Below are positions 1 to 11,776 of a stretch of DNA of 64,000 nucleotides, one piece after another. The notes beneath the pieces were generated by a model. It did no database searches. It worked only from the letters and a program-made list of their open reading frames with translations, and had not been told where the DNA came from. A program made the position numbers and the translations under genes. Source of the DNA: Halichondria panicea (Eukaryota; Porifera; Demospongiae; Suberitida; Halichondriidae); contig NC_087378.1 of NCBI RefSeq assembly GCF_963675165.1, positions 7,332,273 to 7,396,272 on the forward strand, read 5' to 3'. The first letter of the stretch is position 1. Every line of letters begins with the position of its first letter.

Positions 1-20
1 TAAGGTAATAATTAACTTAC

Positions 21-1099
21 GATCTGCTTTAGGATGAATTCTTGAGACAACACCTCTGCCATTTGCATATCATACTCATCTTGATTGTCACTGTCCAGTC
101 TCTTCTTAGCCTCCTCTTGTTCCACGGATCTAGCCACAGCTTCTCCTATCTTTTCTTCCTCCGCACGCTCAGCAGCAAACTGATAGGGAGAGGATGTAAA
201 TTAGATCAAAATGTACAGAGAATGAAACCTTGAGGTCCCCGTTAATTTAGCAAACACATAAGATCTAGGTAAAAAAAAAACAGTATACATTAATAATAGA
301 GGATATACCACTTGATTCTCAATGTCTAGTCTCCTTGCTTCTTCTTCACCGACACTTTCCTCCATTGAACGCTCTTCTTGCATCTGAGGAGGAGGGAATA
401 CAGTTACAGCAAAGTGGCAAATGTTCCTCACCTTATCCAACTCACAAAGATAGTCTTTTCGTACTTCACCTGGTTCACTTAACTTCCAACATCTTTCATC
501 TACATAAAATTATTAGAGAGGGGGAATTCAACATCACATTCATGAGCATAGTGGCTGATCATACTCTAGTCAAATTCGGTACACGGTCATTAGCACAACT
601 GGTCAATACAGAATGATCTACCGTATAGCGAGTAATTTTCATTGGTGCAAATGCTTGTTCGAACGACCCTAATTTTCGTACAGCTCAGGATAGTGACGTA
701 GAATCTATTGGAGTAGAATAATTTCGTAGTTTTAATTTTAGTACGATGCTCTTCAATACAAAAATGTCCACCATACGAAAATAACCTGCTATACGGTATA
801 TGCAGCCGGCTAAGAGGTTGCCTACCGTTTGTGGATTCCGTGGACTTCATGAGTGTATTAATGTCACATTTCGCCAAAACTTCCTCAATTTTTCTTTTCC
901 TCTCAGAGCTCACAGGATTATTGACGTTTCTTCTGGCCCAGGAGCTTATCCTCTTTCGACAGATGGGACACCAGTGGTTGGCTGTCTCCAGGCTTTTTTT
1001 GAAGCAGGTAAGACATATCTCGTGTTTGCAGGGGAACATCACAGGCTCTCTTATGATCTCATAGCAGACAGGGCATGTGCTAAGTACAGTCAAATCCAT
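21..1099 (-). CDS. RNF168-like: RNF168-like RING E3 ubiquitin ligase (3' end beyond window)
   Basis: Four exons join in frame on the minus strand: 1099-826, 469-432, 383-309 and 179-21; the last ends at a good GTAAGT donor, so the gene continues past the left edge. The first exon encodes a C3HC4 RING finger (residues 9 to about 47: CPVC, CKHEICLTC, CPIC) followed by RKRISSWARR, close to the RNF168 sequence after its RING. The second exon gives NGEVRKDYLCELDK, matching the ubiquitin-binding LRM/UMI segment of RNF168. The rest is a charged helix with AERAEEEK and DMQMAEVLSQEF, resembling the MIU region. RNF168 ubiquitylates histone H2A at DNA double-strand breaks; that role here is inferred. 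Start chosen as the ATG just before the RING; the frame stays open upstream to an ATG at 1156. Intron 1 holds an inverted-repeat element (619-798). RNF169-like is the alternative. Confidence 0.8.
619..798. mobile_element. MITE family A, copy 1 (intron of RNF168-like gene)
   Basis: About 180 bp element starting TACCGTATAGCGAGTAA and ending with the inverse (TGCTATACGGTA). No transposase is encoded, so it would be non-autonomous. Four other copies with the same termini lie at 6552, 8591, 34135 and 44095. Confidence 0.65.
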
Positions 1100-1281
1100 C
1101 TTGAATCTGTTTCTGAAATTCCCACCAAAACACTTCCAAAGCCACGTGGGCCACATGTCTTTGGAAGCGCATGCGCTTGATAAGTAGAGCTAGATAGAGG
1201 GCGACCAGAAATAAAGAAATGCGGCTTATATTGGAGAGCACAATGACATGATTGTACATGTACACACATTTATATTCAATA

Positions 1282-1509
1282 CTAAACTGAAGATTTCTGT
1301 CTACTGACACATAATTTAAAGTCCTCCATTTCTTTTCTACATTTTCTCCAATCATTGTGCTCAAAATAACAGTCTTGCAATGCAAAGTGAAACTTTGAAC
1401 ATCCAGAATTTTCTATTGCAGTCTCGTAAACATCTTTCTCTTCCTCAGTTTGATTCTGTATCTTCTCTTTGTGAGTCTGGTGTGTTGGTGGTGGAGGCAA
1501 CTCAGCCAT
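1282..1509 (-). CDS. COA4: COA4-like cytochrome c oxidase assembly factor (twin CX9C)
   Basis: Single-exon 75-residue protein. The core has two CX9C motifs: C-SKFHFALQD-C and C-RKEMEDFKL-C, separated by YFEHNDWRK, which aligns with human COA4 (SGC...HFAVQEC...HQDWRQC...FKDC). Twin-CX9C proteins are oxidised in the mitochondrial intermembrane space through MIA40, and COA4 supports complex IV assembly; both statements come from the family. Length agrees with the family (about 87 residues in human). The N-terminus is proline-rich then acidic (TEEEKDVYETAI). It lies 183 bp upstream of the RNF168-like start on the same strand and faces away from the Calx-beta/EGF gene. I see no intron. Confidence 0.88.
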   Translation of the reverse strand: MAELPPPPTHQTHKEKIQNQTEEEKDVYETAIENSGCSKFHFALQDCYFEHNDWRKCRKEMEDFKLCVSRQKSSV

Positions 1510-2655
1510 TAGTCAAGGATCTGAAGGAAGTGAAATATTGGAATAACAAAACGACTTCTTTGGGCCACAGTACGAAACCTGACTACCGTAGCCAGGTAAG
1601 AAAAGTGTGTGGGCATCTTTAATCTTACCAACAGTAATAAAAGTGTAGCTTCTACTTGGCTCTGGATTGATCTTCAGTGTGGAGCAGTATGAGAGCTAGA
1701 GAGAGAGGTGCACACACCATTCAGCAGTGCAAGTGCAGTGAGTGGTAGGTAGGCTCAGTAGTAAGGTTTCCTGAACTATTGACCTATACATTGTGGCTCA
1801 GGAATTTCTAATGCTGTATTAAAAAGGCACCTGCACCACAAGATGACACGATCATGATGCAGTGAACATAATTTTAGGAGAGGTAAAGGAATTTTAATAC
1901 CTTATCTGCATGTGACAGCTAGTGTTTCTGTCCTTTAGGACAGACCAGGTATACTTGATGGGGCTGCTACACCAGAAGGTATTTCAACCTTGAAAGCGCT
2001 TGAAGTGCCCACAATTGGATTAGCGTCGCGTATCAGTAACGATTCCAATTGGTCCTTAGTAACAATTTAAGGTTCCATATGATAGCTTTTATCATTTCTT
2101 TATCAAAGGATGGGTAGGGTGAGATAATAGAATTAGGTTTAGTACCATTTAGGATAGGTCATAGTCTATGACGTTTCACACATGTTTATCTATTAGCAAA
2201 TAATTGTAACCTGCTGACGCTGTACATGTACCACTGTTTTTCTTTTTCTTTTTTGTTTAAAAGGTTTAAAATAGCGTTTTGTGGGTGGTAGTTAATTAAG
2301 TGAGGGCTGTGGGAAAGGATGTGACTCAATCACTTACACAGCTAGCCTCTATGTCTTGGTGGGGTCTTACACTAATTGAGGTATGACACACCTTGACCAC
2401 ATACAAGCTTGCCAAAGTATACGCCCTTGGTAGTGGTAAACATTCCCCGGTCCCCATAGTAACTTCCCTAGCTACCACCTTATAAATTAACTTCCATGGG
2501 GATGTGGGGGCACTGTGAATTCCTAAGCTGCAATGAGGCATGGCACTATGACACAGTAACTGTAACAATATAAGGAAGTGCACAGCTTTCTTACATGCAT
2601 TTAATAGTAGAGGTTGTTGCATTGTAGCTCAAACAGAATATATACCAGTTTGGAG
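1510..2655. other. Intergenic spacer between divergent genes
   Basis: No supported gene. The spacer separates the minus-strand COA4-like gene from the plus-strand Calx-beta/EGF gene, so it probably holds both promoters. I see no clear TATA box that can be tied to either start. Confidence 0.5.
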
Positions 2656-5600
2656 ATGTCTCTTCTAAAGTTTTCAGCAGTGTTGTGTCTAATGCACTTT
2701 ATTCAGTGCAGTACAGGTATTGTTTTGTATATATGCAACTACAGCATTAATAGGAGTATTTACAGCTATAGCTAAGTGCAGCATTTTTAGTGTGTTAACA
2801 TTTTCCTATTCTCTCTGCAGCCCAACCAAATGTGGAGTTTCCAACTCTCGTGCATCGTGTGCAAGAGGACAGTCGTATTCTGAATGTAGAGCTCACTAAG
2901 AATGGAGAAAATGAAGAGGAGGTGGTGGTGCTCGTGACTCCACTCACCTTCAATGAGTACTATGTTCTACGCAAAGGCCTTCTACCACCACAGTTTGACA
3001 GTGTGGACTTGCCAGACCCAGCTGAGTGTAAGTTACAAGGACCCATGCACAAAACTACAGTGCTATACTATTAATGCAAGCTATCATGCACCTATTAGCT
3101 ACTGTGATATCATTTTGCATTTTGCTAGTCTATCAGAGGATCTTTTTAAGTTGTTATAGTTATTTTTCTTCTACAGATGACGTAAATGGAAAACAAGACT
3201 TCATTCGCAATGGACCTATCAAATATGTCTTTGACCCCAGCTCAGAGACAGAAACAGGAAGTATTGAGATCTTATTCAACGATGACTCCATAAACGAGGC
3301 TGATGAAGGATTTCTGTTGCTCATTGAGGTCGAGAAAACAGACCAAAATGTTGCAATTCTTAGAGGGGGCCTCACTCTTGTGATCCTTGTTGACGAAGAT
3401 CGTAAGTAATGTTTCTGGTAGCTACTGCTGTCAGTTCTCAAGTATAAGCTTGCACTCAAGCTACATGTGTTTGCAGTACCACAACAATTCCAACAGAGAA
3501 TTGAGCTAGCTATAACATTATTATAATGGAACACCTACAGAATGAATCATAAACCCTCTCTCTTAGCTCTTCGATTGGGTTTTGAGCAGCCACAGTATGA
3601 AGTACTAGAGGAGAATCGCGTTGTCAACGATTTAATCTACATCACCAAAAATGGGATGGAATCCGAACAGACTCTGCGATTCCTGGTGGAAAATTCGCAA
3701 GGTTCTGCAGTTAGAGGTATGTTTCTACAGTGTTCAATACCCACACCCAAGTATTATTTATGTAATAATTATAATGACAGAAAATGTGTTCAAAACCACT
3801 TCTGTATCAGACAAAAGTTGTTGCCATAAACGTTTGTGAACTTAACACTAATATATCTAATTTCATAGGAGAGGACTACAACGTTCTTGCTAGAACAGAA
3901 GTCAACTTCCCTCCAGACGAAGAGAGAATGGCGTTCAGTTTACAGCTGTTGGATGACCAGTTGCCAGAGGAGACGGAGAGTTTCCAGCTACTGCTAGTGA
4001 CCGAGGATGATCAATCAAACATTTCCTTCAGTCTAACAACAACCACTGTGAATATTGTAGACAATGATGGTGAGTAACTGCAAATCTTGCAGCAGTAAGT
4101 GAGCATGCATGCAGCTTTATTTTCACAAATCTTCTTGCTACTGTGCGCCTACTGTTTTCACCTTAAAATATATGTAGCAATTGTAAACTGACCCAGTCCA
4201 TATAGTGTCATGCTCAATCAAGGAAAATAATTTATTTTTTGCGTCTTTGTTTTTTGCATGCAGTTATGACAGTTGGCTTTGAACAAGCGTTGTACACTGT
4301 GAGTGAAGAAGACAAAGAGGTTGAAGTGTGCGTTGCCATCTCTTCTCCAGCAAACATTGACTTGACTGTCATAGCTACTCTCTCAACCAGTGACGATACT
4401 GCAGAAGGTATACCCAGTGTGTGTATATGCCTCGTAATAGTAAGAACAGCTGCATATGCGTATTGGAAATTGTCCGTGCAAGCATTTTTGTATCATGATT
4501 ATAATAATTATCCCTTCCTCTGTCTATTCAGTATAAGACTAAGTGCTGTGTGCTTGAATGCATTAATTAATTGCTTGTATTCAATCGTGCAGATGGTGTC
4601 GACTACGCTCATATCAAAGAGTTTGTTAGCCTTCCCTCCTACGATGAAAAGACAAGAATCTGCTATCAGATCCCCATCCTAAACAATGAAGATGTTGAGC
4701 AGAACGAGGAGTTCACGGTGATACTGACACCTGGGGTTTCAACCCCACCAAATGTACGGTTCCAACCAGGACAGGTGCAAGTCAGAATAGTGGATGACGA
4801 AATAGGTATACAAATGTAACTATCTTGTAAATCGTTTTGTGCCCTGAGGGAGCTTATCAATAAGCCAAAGAATGATAATTTATAATTCACCGGTAGTGGT
4901 AGTGCAATGGACATATTTTGGCTATGTGTTTTTTTTAGGTTAATTAAATCATGGTTGGTGCCCAGTTGTCTGGTATCATTGTGTACTGTGTGTACAACAC
5001 TGAGACATGTATGTCACCACCTGCAGTGAATGAGTGTCGACTGGGATTGCACAACTGTCATGAGAAGGCTCGCTGCGTAGACACTTACCAGAGCTTTAAA
5101 TGTATTTGCAAGAATGGTTATTCTGGCAATGGTGTTGAGTGCAATGGTAAGAATGGTGTCCTTATTAGATTAATTACCCTTGCATTAGATGTGGTAAGAA
5201 AACAAAGCAGTTGCTTGTAGCTTCAATGCAATAACCATGATTCTGTATTTATTATGAGGTTTTTCAATGGTCTAGTGTTACCAGCATTCGTATAGGTGCA
5301 TACTTGTAATCCTTTGCAATCACTTTGTCTGTGTACAGATTAAATCATGCACACATGACCGTGTATTATTGATTTTCAGACATTGACGAGTGTTTGGACA
5401 GCAGTACTCATTACTGCCATGACGATGCCATTTGTACCAACTTTAAGGGAGGCTTTCGTTGCTCTTGCCCCCAGGGCTACAGTGGCAATGGAATTATCTG
5501 CATCCAAAACAGTAAGACTACTACTCTTTACATTTACATTCACCTGTGCACTATTCGCTTCAATGAATCAACTAGCTAATGTACGTGCATGCATAATGAT

Positions 5601-6348
5601 TCATTGTGCTTTTGAATATGCTGTTGCTTAATCATAGATAATAATTATGACACTTCGTTCCGAAAGAGGTGACAAATACTTTTGATTTTATGCGTACAGC
5701 ACCTCGCCATGAATGTCTTCAAGACAGTGACTGTGATAGACAAGCGAGCTGTATGGGAAAACCACAGGGGAACAAGTGTGTGTGCAGGTCAGGTTACTCT
5801 GGCAACGGGAAAGCTTGCACTGGTGAGATAATTTGACATTGTTGATACAAAAAAATTTCCCATGGGAACCAAACTGAAATAGTTAATCATGTGTAGTTTT
5901 GTTCCCATAGAGATCAATGAGTGCACCAGTGATACACACAGCTGCCCCCCTGAGGCGTCTTGTATCAACACACAAGGATCATACTTTTGCAAGTGCAAAC
6001 CAGGCTACAAGTCGACTGGCAGGCACTCATGTAGAGGTAATTATCACTACTTAAAGGCACTTTAACACTTTGTTGGAGCTAAATAAAATTTCCTGCTGAT
6101 CACTTATCGCTTATTATCCCTATACAGACTACGATGAGTGTGCGTCATTGCATCACAATTGTGACCGACATGCTCAGTGTACGAATACAGTAGGCAGTTT
6201 CACTTGCACCTGTAGCCCTGAATACACCGGAGATGGGACAAGGGGAAATTGCAACAGAGGTACGTGTGTTTATAGATCACTATGTGTGAAAGTTAATCCT
6301 TCTTATATTTTTACAGAAAGCTCCAAGCCTCGTCCTGGTCATGGATAA
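2656..6348 (+). CDS. Secreted Calx-beta / EGF repeat protein
   Basis: Thirteen exons: 2656-2716, 2821-3027, 3177-3401, 3567-3716, 3869-4069, 4264-4407, 4593-4805, 5027-5146, 5380-5511, 5700-5822, 5911-6036, 6128-6259, 6317-6348; 621 residues. Exon 1 is a signal peptide ([15 protein letters not shown]...). Exons 2-3, 4-5 and 6-7 each form one Calx-beta domain, recognisable by the E-DEGF/E-ETESF strands and endings such as VNIVDNDG and VRIVDDE. Exons 8 to 12 each encode one EGF module, several with calcium-binding starts (DIDEC, EINEC, DYDEC). The protein ends [10 protein letters not shown] with no membrane segment, so it is predicted to be secreted. Calx-beta domains bind calcium and occur in adhesion and matrix proteins, including sponge aggregation factors; a role in calcium-dependent adhesion is inference. 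I see no Wreath domain typical of aggregation-factor cores. Confidence 0.85.
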
Positions 6349-6551
6349 ATTACTCAATAATGAATAACTCAACAACTAATAACTCAACAAATACTTACGT
6401 TAACTGTTTCTTACAAAACAAGAGTAGTAAATTTGTCATTGCTCTCTTCAATTTATGCTGTTGTTTGTTTATACAATATTTTTGCTTGCATATACAAAAT
6501 CCGAAAATCAATATAAAGGCTAAATTCTGGTCAATGACCACACCCCTACAG

Positions 6552-6759
6552 TATACTGTATAGCGGGTATATTTCGAGGGTATAAATTTTCGCGGAAATG
6601 CCTTTAGAAAGGTTTTTGGATTTATAATTCGCGGAAATTTTTTGCAGCATGCAGTAATAAAGAAAGAAAAGATCAATCGTTCAATCAAAAATTGGTGCCT
6701 AACTTCCCTCCTCTGGAGGGAAAAATTTAGTGCCTCGAAAATAACTCGCTATACAGTAA
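6552..6759. mobile_element. MITE family A, copy 2
   Basis: Diverged copy between the Calx-beta/EGF gene and the ethanolamine kinase. It begins TACTGTATAGCGGGTATA and ends ACTCGCTATACAGTA. Interior is AT-rich with short inverted stretches (TTCGCGGAAA, TTCGCGGAAATT). Confidence 0.55.
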
Positions 6760-6911
6760 TAAAGGCCTCGATTTCCATGCCGCTTGCGTTGTTGTATGAC
6801 ATAAGTGGGCGGGGCTTACTAAACACGCTCATCACGTTAGTAATTTGAGCTGTACCTGTACTGTGGCTTCGAGAAAACGTCCTCAGAGCTGTAGAGACGT
6901 TTTTATTAGAG

Positions 6912-9900
6912 ATGGCTGCTGCTGTACTCGCCAAGCTCTACAGAGGAATAACAAAATCTAGATCAAAGTCATTCTCACAAGTGCTGACAAAAACTGAGGC
7001 AGTGTGTGTAGATGGGGTGACATGGAAGAGCATGTCCATTGAAATTAGTCCAGAAAATCATTTGGAAGATTTCAAGAAGTATTTACTTTGCTCTGTGAGG
7101 CCAGAGTGGGAAGGAAGAGTTCTAACTAGCAAGAGCTTTGATGCTGGTACCACGAATGCTTTATTCGCCATTTACGACAAAGAAAAGGGAATGGACGCAG
7201 ACACGGTTCTAATTAGAATCAACGGAAATGGGACTGAGAATCTAATATGTCGAAAAGACGAAATTGTATCACTGCTATGTCTTCATCACCACCACCTCTC
7301 TCCCCCAATGTACGCCCAACTCAATAACGGTATGTGTTACGGCTTTATGACAGGAAGATCTATCGTCGCTGAAGAGCTTACAAATCCGGTGATGATGAAA
7401 AAGATTGTCAGAGCGTTAGTGAAGATGCATTCGCTCGAGATGCCCACCTCATTTCGTGGCCGAGAACCGCACGTGTGGTACAAGTCTGCACAATGGCTGA
7501 AGCTTGTTCCAACTCACTTTGACGAGGCAGACAAGCAAAGAAGGTATAATGATAGTACCGGTATTTGCATTCATGAGCACACAGTGCACAATATTGACAG
7601 AATTAGCGGTAAAAGCCTCACTATAATTATACGAATTTTACAAGAGTTAGATAAAAAAAGACTGGTGTTGACTTGGTCACACTTCTAACACTGTGGTTCT
7701 TCACTCAGGGCTGGCTGGCATCGTGCAATATAATTCTGACAGTGTATTTCTCTGACTTTTTGCTCAGACATGCTTTGCAATTTCCTTCCATTTGGAGGCA
7801 AAATGACCCACCCTGTGTAGGTGTGCGTACTGTGGGTGATGATGAGGTGTTGAGTGACTGCTCATGGGGAGATTGTGTATGTAGTATTTGAGTTTGATAC
7901 ATGTGTTAATGACCTAGTTTGTTCAAAGTAATAATTGGAGACATGTGTTAATAGTGCAGACCTGATCACAAATCACATAAATTATGATATCAAAGTTCGA
8001 ACTTTAGCAGTTGGAGAACTAACCTCGTCCCCAGGCCGAGTTGTCTCTAAAATAACACTAGGTCGCCTAGCGTTTTTTTTTAGAGGCTATTGAATTTAAA
8101 TTAGTGTAATGAGATAAATTGTAAAAAATGATTCTTAATTGTGTGTTTTTCATTGCAGGCTTGTTGAGAGTGTTGGCTCCATTGATGAGCTACAGCATGA
8201 GATGGATGAGATGAAGAAAGAGTTAACGTTTGCCCGATCACCGGTCGTCTTCTGTCACAACGACCTCACCGCGGGGAACATCATCTACAACGAGGATAAA
8301 GGTACAGGCATTTCTTGAGTGTACATGCATCTTAACAAACCACCACTTTGCTTTTTGACAGTTTGGGTCAATCTCTTTAAATTGCATAAGCCTTAATTGC
8401 GTCTATATTCAATCCTCATTCTCAATTCAAGCACACAGAGTTGTAGCCTAGGCCTAAAGAGGTAGTTTACTTTTGTCTGTTGATTAGTACCAACCACCAC
8501 CGACCAGTGTGCCTGTATAACGTAGAAATGGATTTAAGTGCTCAGCTAGGAGTGTAATTTGAGCAGCTAGTAATGTAACTCAAATTAACCTACCGTATAG
8601 CAGGTAAATTTGGCGAATGAGGGAATTGAACAATTAATTGGCGATTTTTACTTGACGATCAATTCATGCTGTCTGGCATTAATGATACTGGGAGGACTGA
8701 GTATCAAGCTAAAACATTGGCGATTTTTAATTTTGGCGACACTCGCCTTGATTCACCAAACCGCCAAATTTACACGCTATAATATAGAGTGATGTAATTG
8801 CATTCTAGCTTTTGACATCAGAAATCTATTATTATTTCTCACAGATGAAGTGGGACTGATTGACTTTGAGTACGCAGGACCTAACTACCTTGCTTTTGAG
8901 ATAGCCAATCATTTCTGTGAATTTGCTGGTGTGCATGATATCGACTTCTCCCTCTATCCCACCGAGGACGTACAGAAGCTCTGGATAACTGCTTACCTTG
9001 AGGAGTCTACAAGTAAGAGTAAACAAGATGGGCGTGCCCACAACTTTAGTCTATAGGCAGTTGCGTAGGAGTCAGAGTACACACGAGGTCAGAGTACATG
9101 AGGGTCTACATGCATTGTATCGCCACAAACTATTTACCTTTTCTATAAAACTCTCGGCATTAGCACAGCGCAGCTTGCAACATTCATTAATTGTTGTTTT
9201 GTGTTTTGTAATCTCCTGTGTAGGAGGTCCAGTGAGTGTGAGCGAGGTACATGACATTTACAGAGAAGTGAATAAATTCACCCTGGTAAGTGGAGTGAGT
9301 ATCCATGGTTGGTGTGAACTATGTGTTAACAGTGATATGCCCAGCATTTCGAAGTGGTGCCTGTTTCAACCCTCAATCTCTATTGAACTATTATAGTAAA
9401 CAGGCCTATAAGTGTCTGGAGGTGGTTGGTACCAGCCACCACCACCAACCAGGGTGGGGCACATTCCTACATATAACACTCTTCATAATTATAACTTTTC
9501 TAACACTGTTGTCCAGAGTAACCATCTATTTTGGACCGTGTGGGGAGTCTTTCAAGCTCAGAACTCAAGCATTGACTTCGACTATATTGGGTAAGCAAGT
9601 GTGATCGAGATATGTAGCAATAGAGCAGCCAGTACTGAACCTTTAGGGTTACTATAGTATCAACATCATCTCATAGGATTGTGAAACTGCATGTTGCCTG
9701 GCACTTTGTTAATCCTGTGTTGAATCAACAAAATAATTATTATGGTTACCTCCTTTTAGTGTAGAGTTCATTTCCCAACTGACTGCAATGCAATTATTTA
9801 AGTGTTGCTTTAAGATGTAGAAATAAAATGTTATAAAAAAATGGATATTGCTTTGACTCCTCCCCTCAGGTATGCAGGTATTCGATACAGTGAGTACAAG

Positions 9901-9930
9901 AAGAACAAAGACAAGTTCCTAGCATTGTGA
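6912..9930 (+). CDS. ETNK: Ethanolamine kinase
   Basis: Six exons: 6912-7543, 8159-8301, 8845-9012, 9224-9285, 9517-9590 and 9870-9930, giving 379 residues. It phosphorylates ethanolamine, the first step of the CDP-ethanolamine route to phosphatidylethanolamine (family knowledge). Diagnostic sequence: the N-lobe segment GTTNALFAIY and VLIRINGNGTE; the kinase motif VVFCHNDLTAGNIIYNED (catalytic Asp about 246, Asn about 251); the metal-binding IDFEYAGPNYLAFEIANHF (Asp about 265); and the C-terminal FWTVWGVFQAQNSSIDFDY, typical of ETNK1/2. Length is in the family range. Start ATG follows a stop-rich leader. Intron 2 holds a family A MITE (8591-8787). The last 20 or so codons are duplicated downstream at about 11027. 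Confidence 0.93.
8591..8787. mobile_element. MITE family A, copy 3 (ethanolamine kinase intron)
   Basis: Begins TACCGTATAGCAGGTAAATT; the right end, AATTTACACGCTATAATA, is a degraded inverse. Internal short repeats GGCGATTTTTA occur twice. It accounts for the short open reading frame across this intron. Confidence 0.55.
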
Positions 9931-10061
9931 ACAATGTCTTATTATTATAGCTGACCCAATTCCCCCAATTCCCTTTTATTTATTTGGCTTTAAATGTTTC
10001 TTGTGAGTGTTGTGAGTGGGATCAGGAGTGCATTATGTATGTGGATGATTTTTGCTTTCAA

Positions 10062-10067
10062 AATAAA
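10062..10067 (+). terminator. Polyadenylation signal, ethanolamine kinase
   Basis: AATAAA about 130 bp after the ethanolamine kinase stop codon; it is the first canonical hexamer I see downstream. Assignment is by position only. Confidence 0.5.
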
Positions 10068-11695
10068 AATTTATTGCTGACCTTTGAGGACAAACCAAAA
10101 TGGTGTTGGTCGGTAAAGTAATGAATCAGTGCTAATTGCTGCATAGAGGATCATTGAGGATCAAGGATGATAGAGGTCAAGCTCCTCCAATATGGATTAA
10201 GAAGTCAAGACTGTCGACCCAGCAAACCATGAGCAAACTAACTAGCACCCCTAGCTGGCTTAGCAAACAAATTAAAGGTATACAATTAATGGTGAAATCC
10301 CTGTGACATTAATTTAGTGTCTACGTACGTACTGTCTGCATGTGTGATATGATATGTGCGTACGTGTGGTATGTGGAAGCACACGAAATTTTGGTCAAAT
10401 AAGTCATTATGCCTATACCGGTGGTTTGTGTGTCAACCAGAGCGGTAGAGTCACCTAGCTTTGTAATAATTAGAATAATTGATCCAAAATGGCTTTTAAA
10501 TACATGTATAACCGTGTATTGTTATAATTATAGGCAGGAGGTACGACATCACGTATAGAGTTTCAATTAGTGCTGCAATGTCAGCATAGTAAGTCCACGT
10601 TAATTGAAATTCCATAGTCCATCACGTAATGTTATCGTATCTCCTCTGGCACCAATGTGTTTAATGTGGGAAATGATTCATTGATGAGATCATTCTGCTT
10701 AATCATTCTGCTTACTGTATAAATACCGGCATAAAAGCATCAGTCAATGGTTGAGTAAAATTGGATTCAACAACAAGAAGCACATGTAATGCAGTTCTGC
10801 TTTGAATTGTGCCTTCATGAGATTTACTTGTGCAGGAAGATAAGAATAATGACTAACGATGATGATGATGATGATCTCCTGCCTGGACATACGCGTAAGA
10901 CGATACTCTGACTGAATACCTTTAAAGTATAACATACCTAGAACAGCTAGATAATATTATACCCTCGTAGGAGGTTCATTCTACGCATTCTGGGTAGGTG
11001 GCAGAAATAAAGCATATTCTGATTAAGTACAAGAACTAAGTACAAGAACAAAGACAAGTTCCTAGCATTGTGACAATCTCTTACTCTATTATAGCCAATT
11101 CCCTGAAGATATGATTGATTTTTGCTTTCAAATTGTTGACCCTTACCTACTAACTTATTGCAAAGCTATGCATGCAAGATGGATAAACAAACAGCTAGCA
11201 CTGGACTGGTCAGAGTCTACTTGAGGTCTACTTGACTGTCTGAAACAGTCAACTGAAGACAGTCAAGTATCAAATATATCAAATGAATAATTTGCTGCTC
11301 AAGCTGTCTTTGGATTAAGAAGCCAAGACTGTCAACCCAACAAAGTATGAGCAAACTAACTATGCACCCTGGCATGGCAAACTGCTGTTACAAAGGCATA
11401 TAAAAATGATGAAATAAAAATGATAAAATCTTCCCTGTTGCATTTATTGTCTACTGTATACACAACATAATGTGGAAGTATGGAAGCTGTAGCTATTAAT
11501 TACTTCTCCTGTTTCGGGATAGTACATGACTGTGGTCAAACAAGTAATTGCGATACTGGTTATTGTGCAAACCAGAGCGGGAGAGTTAGTTTCGTAATAT
11601 AATATTTATCTAAGCTGGCATTCAAATACCGCCTATCAGGAGCCGGAGCGCAATAATAGGAAGGAAGTGCATGATCGATGACATCATTATGTTTT

Positions 11696-11706
11696 ACTGT
11701 ATAAAT
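11696..11706 (+). promoter_or_regulatory. Likely TATA element of the Ig-type gene
   Basis: TACTGTATAAATT lies about 75 bp before the first ATG of the Ig-type gene. The same block sits in the upstream duplicate at about 10713. Assigned from position and composition alone. Confidence 0.4.
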
Positions 11707-11776
11707 TGAGATGTATCAGTCAATGGTTGATTCAGTTCATTTTTAGTTGTTGAGGAAGATAAAGAAAATCACGACG

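Noticed and set aside
2656-6348. Sponge aggregation-factor core protein
   Set aside because: Calx-beta repeats fit, but there is no Wreath domain and it ends in EGF modules; kept as a generic matrix/adhesion protein.
7673-7902. Open frames inside the first ethanolamine kinase intron
   Set aside because: They lie between matched donor 7544 and acceptor 8158, with no family similarity.
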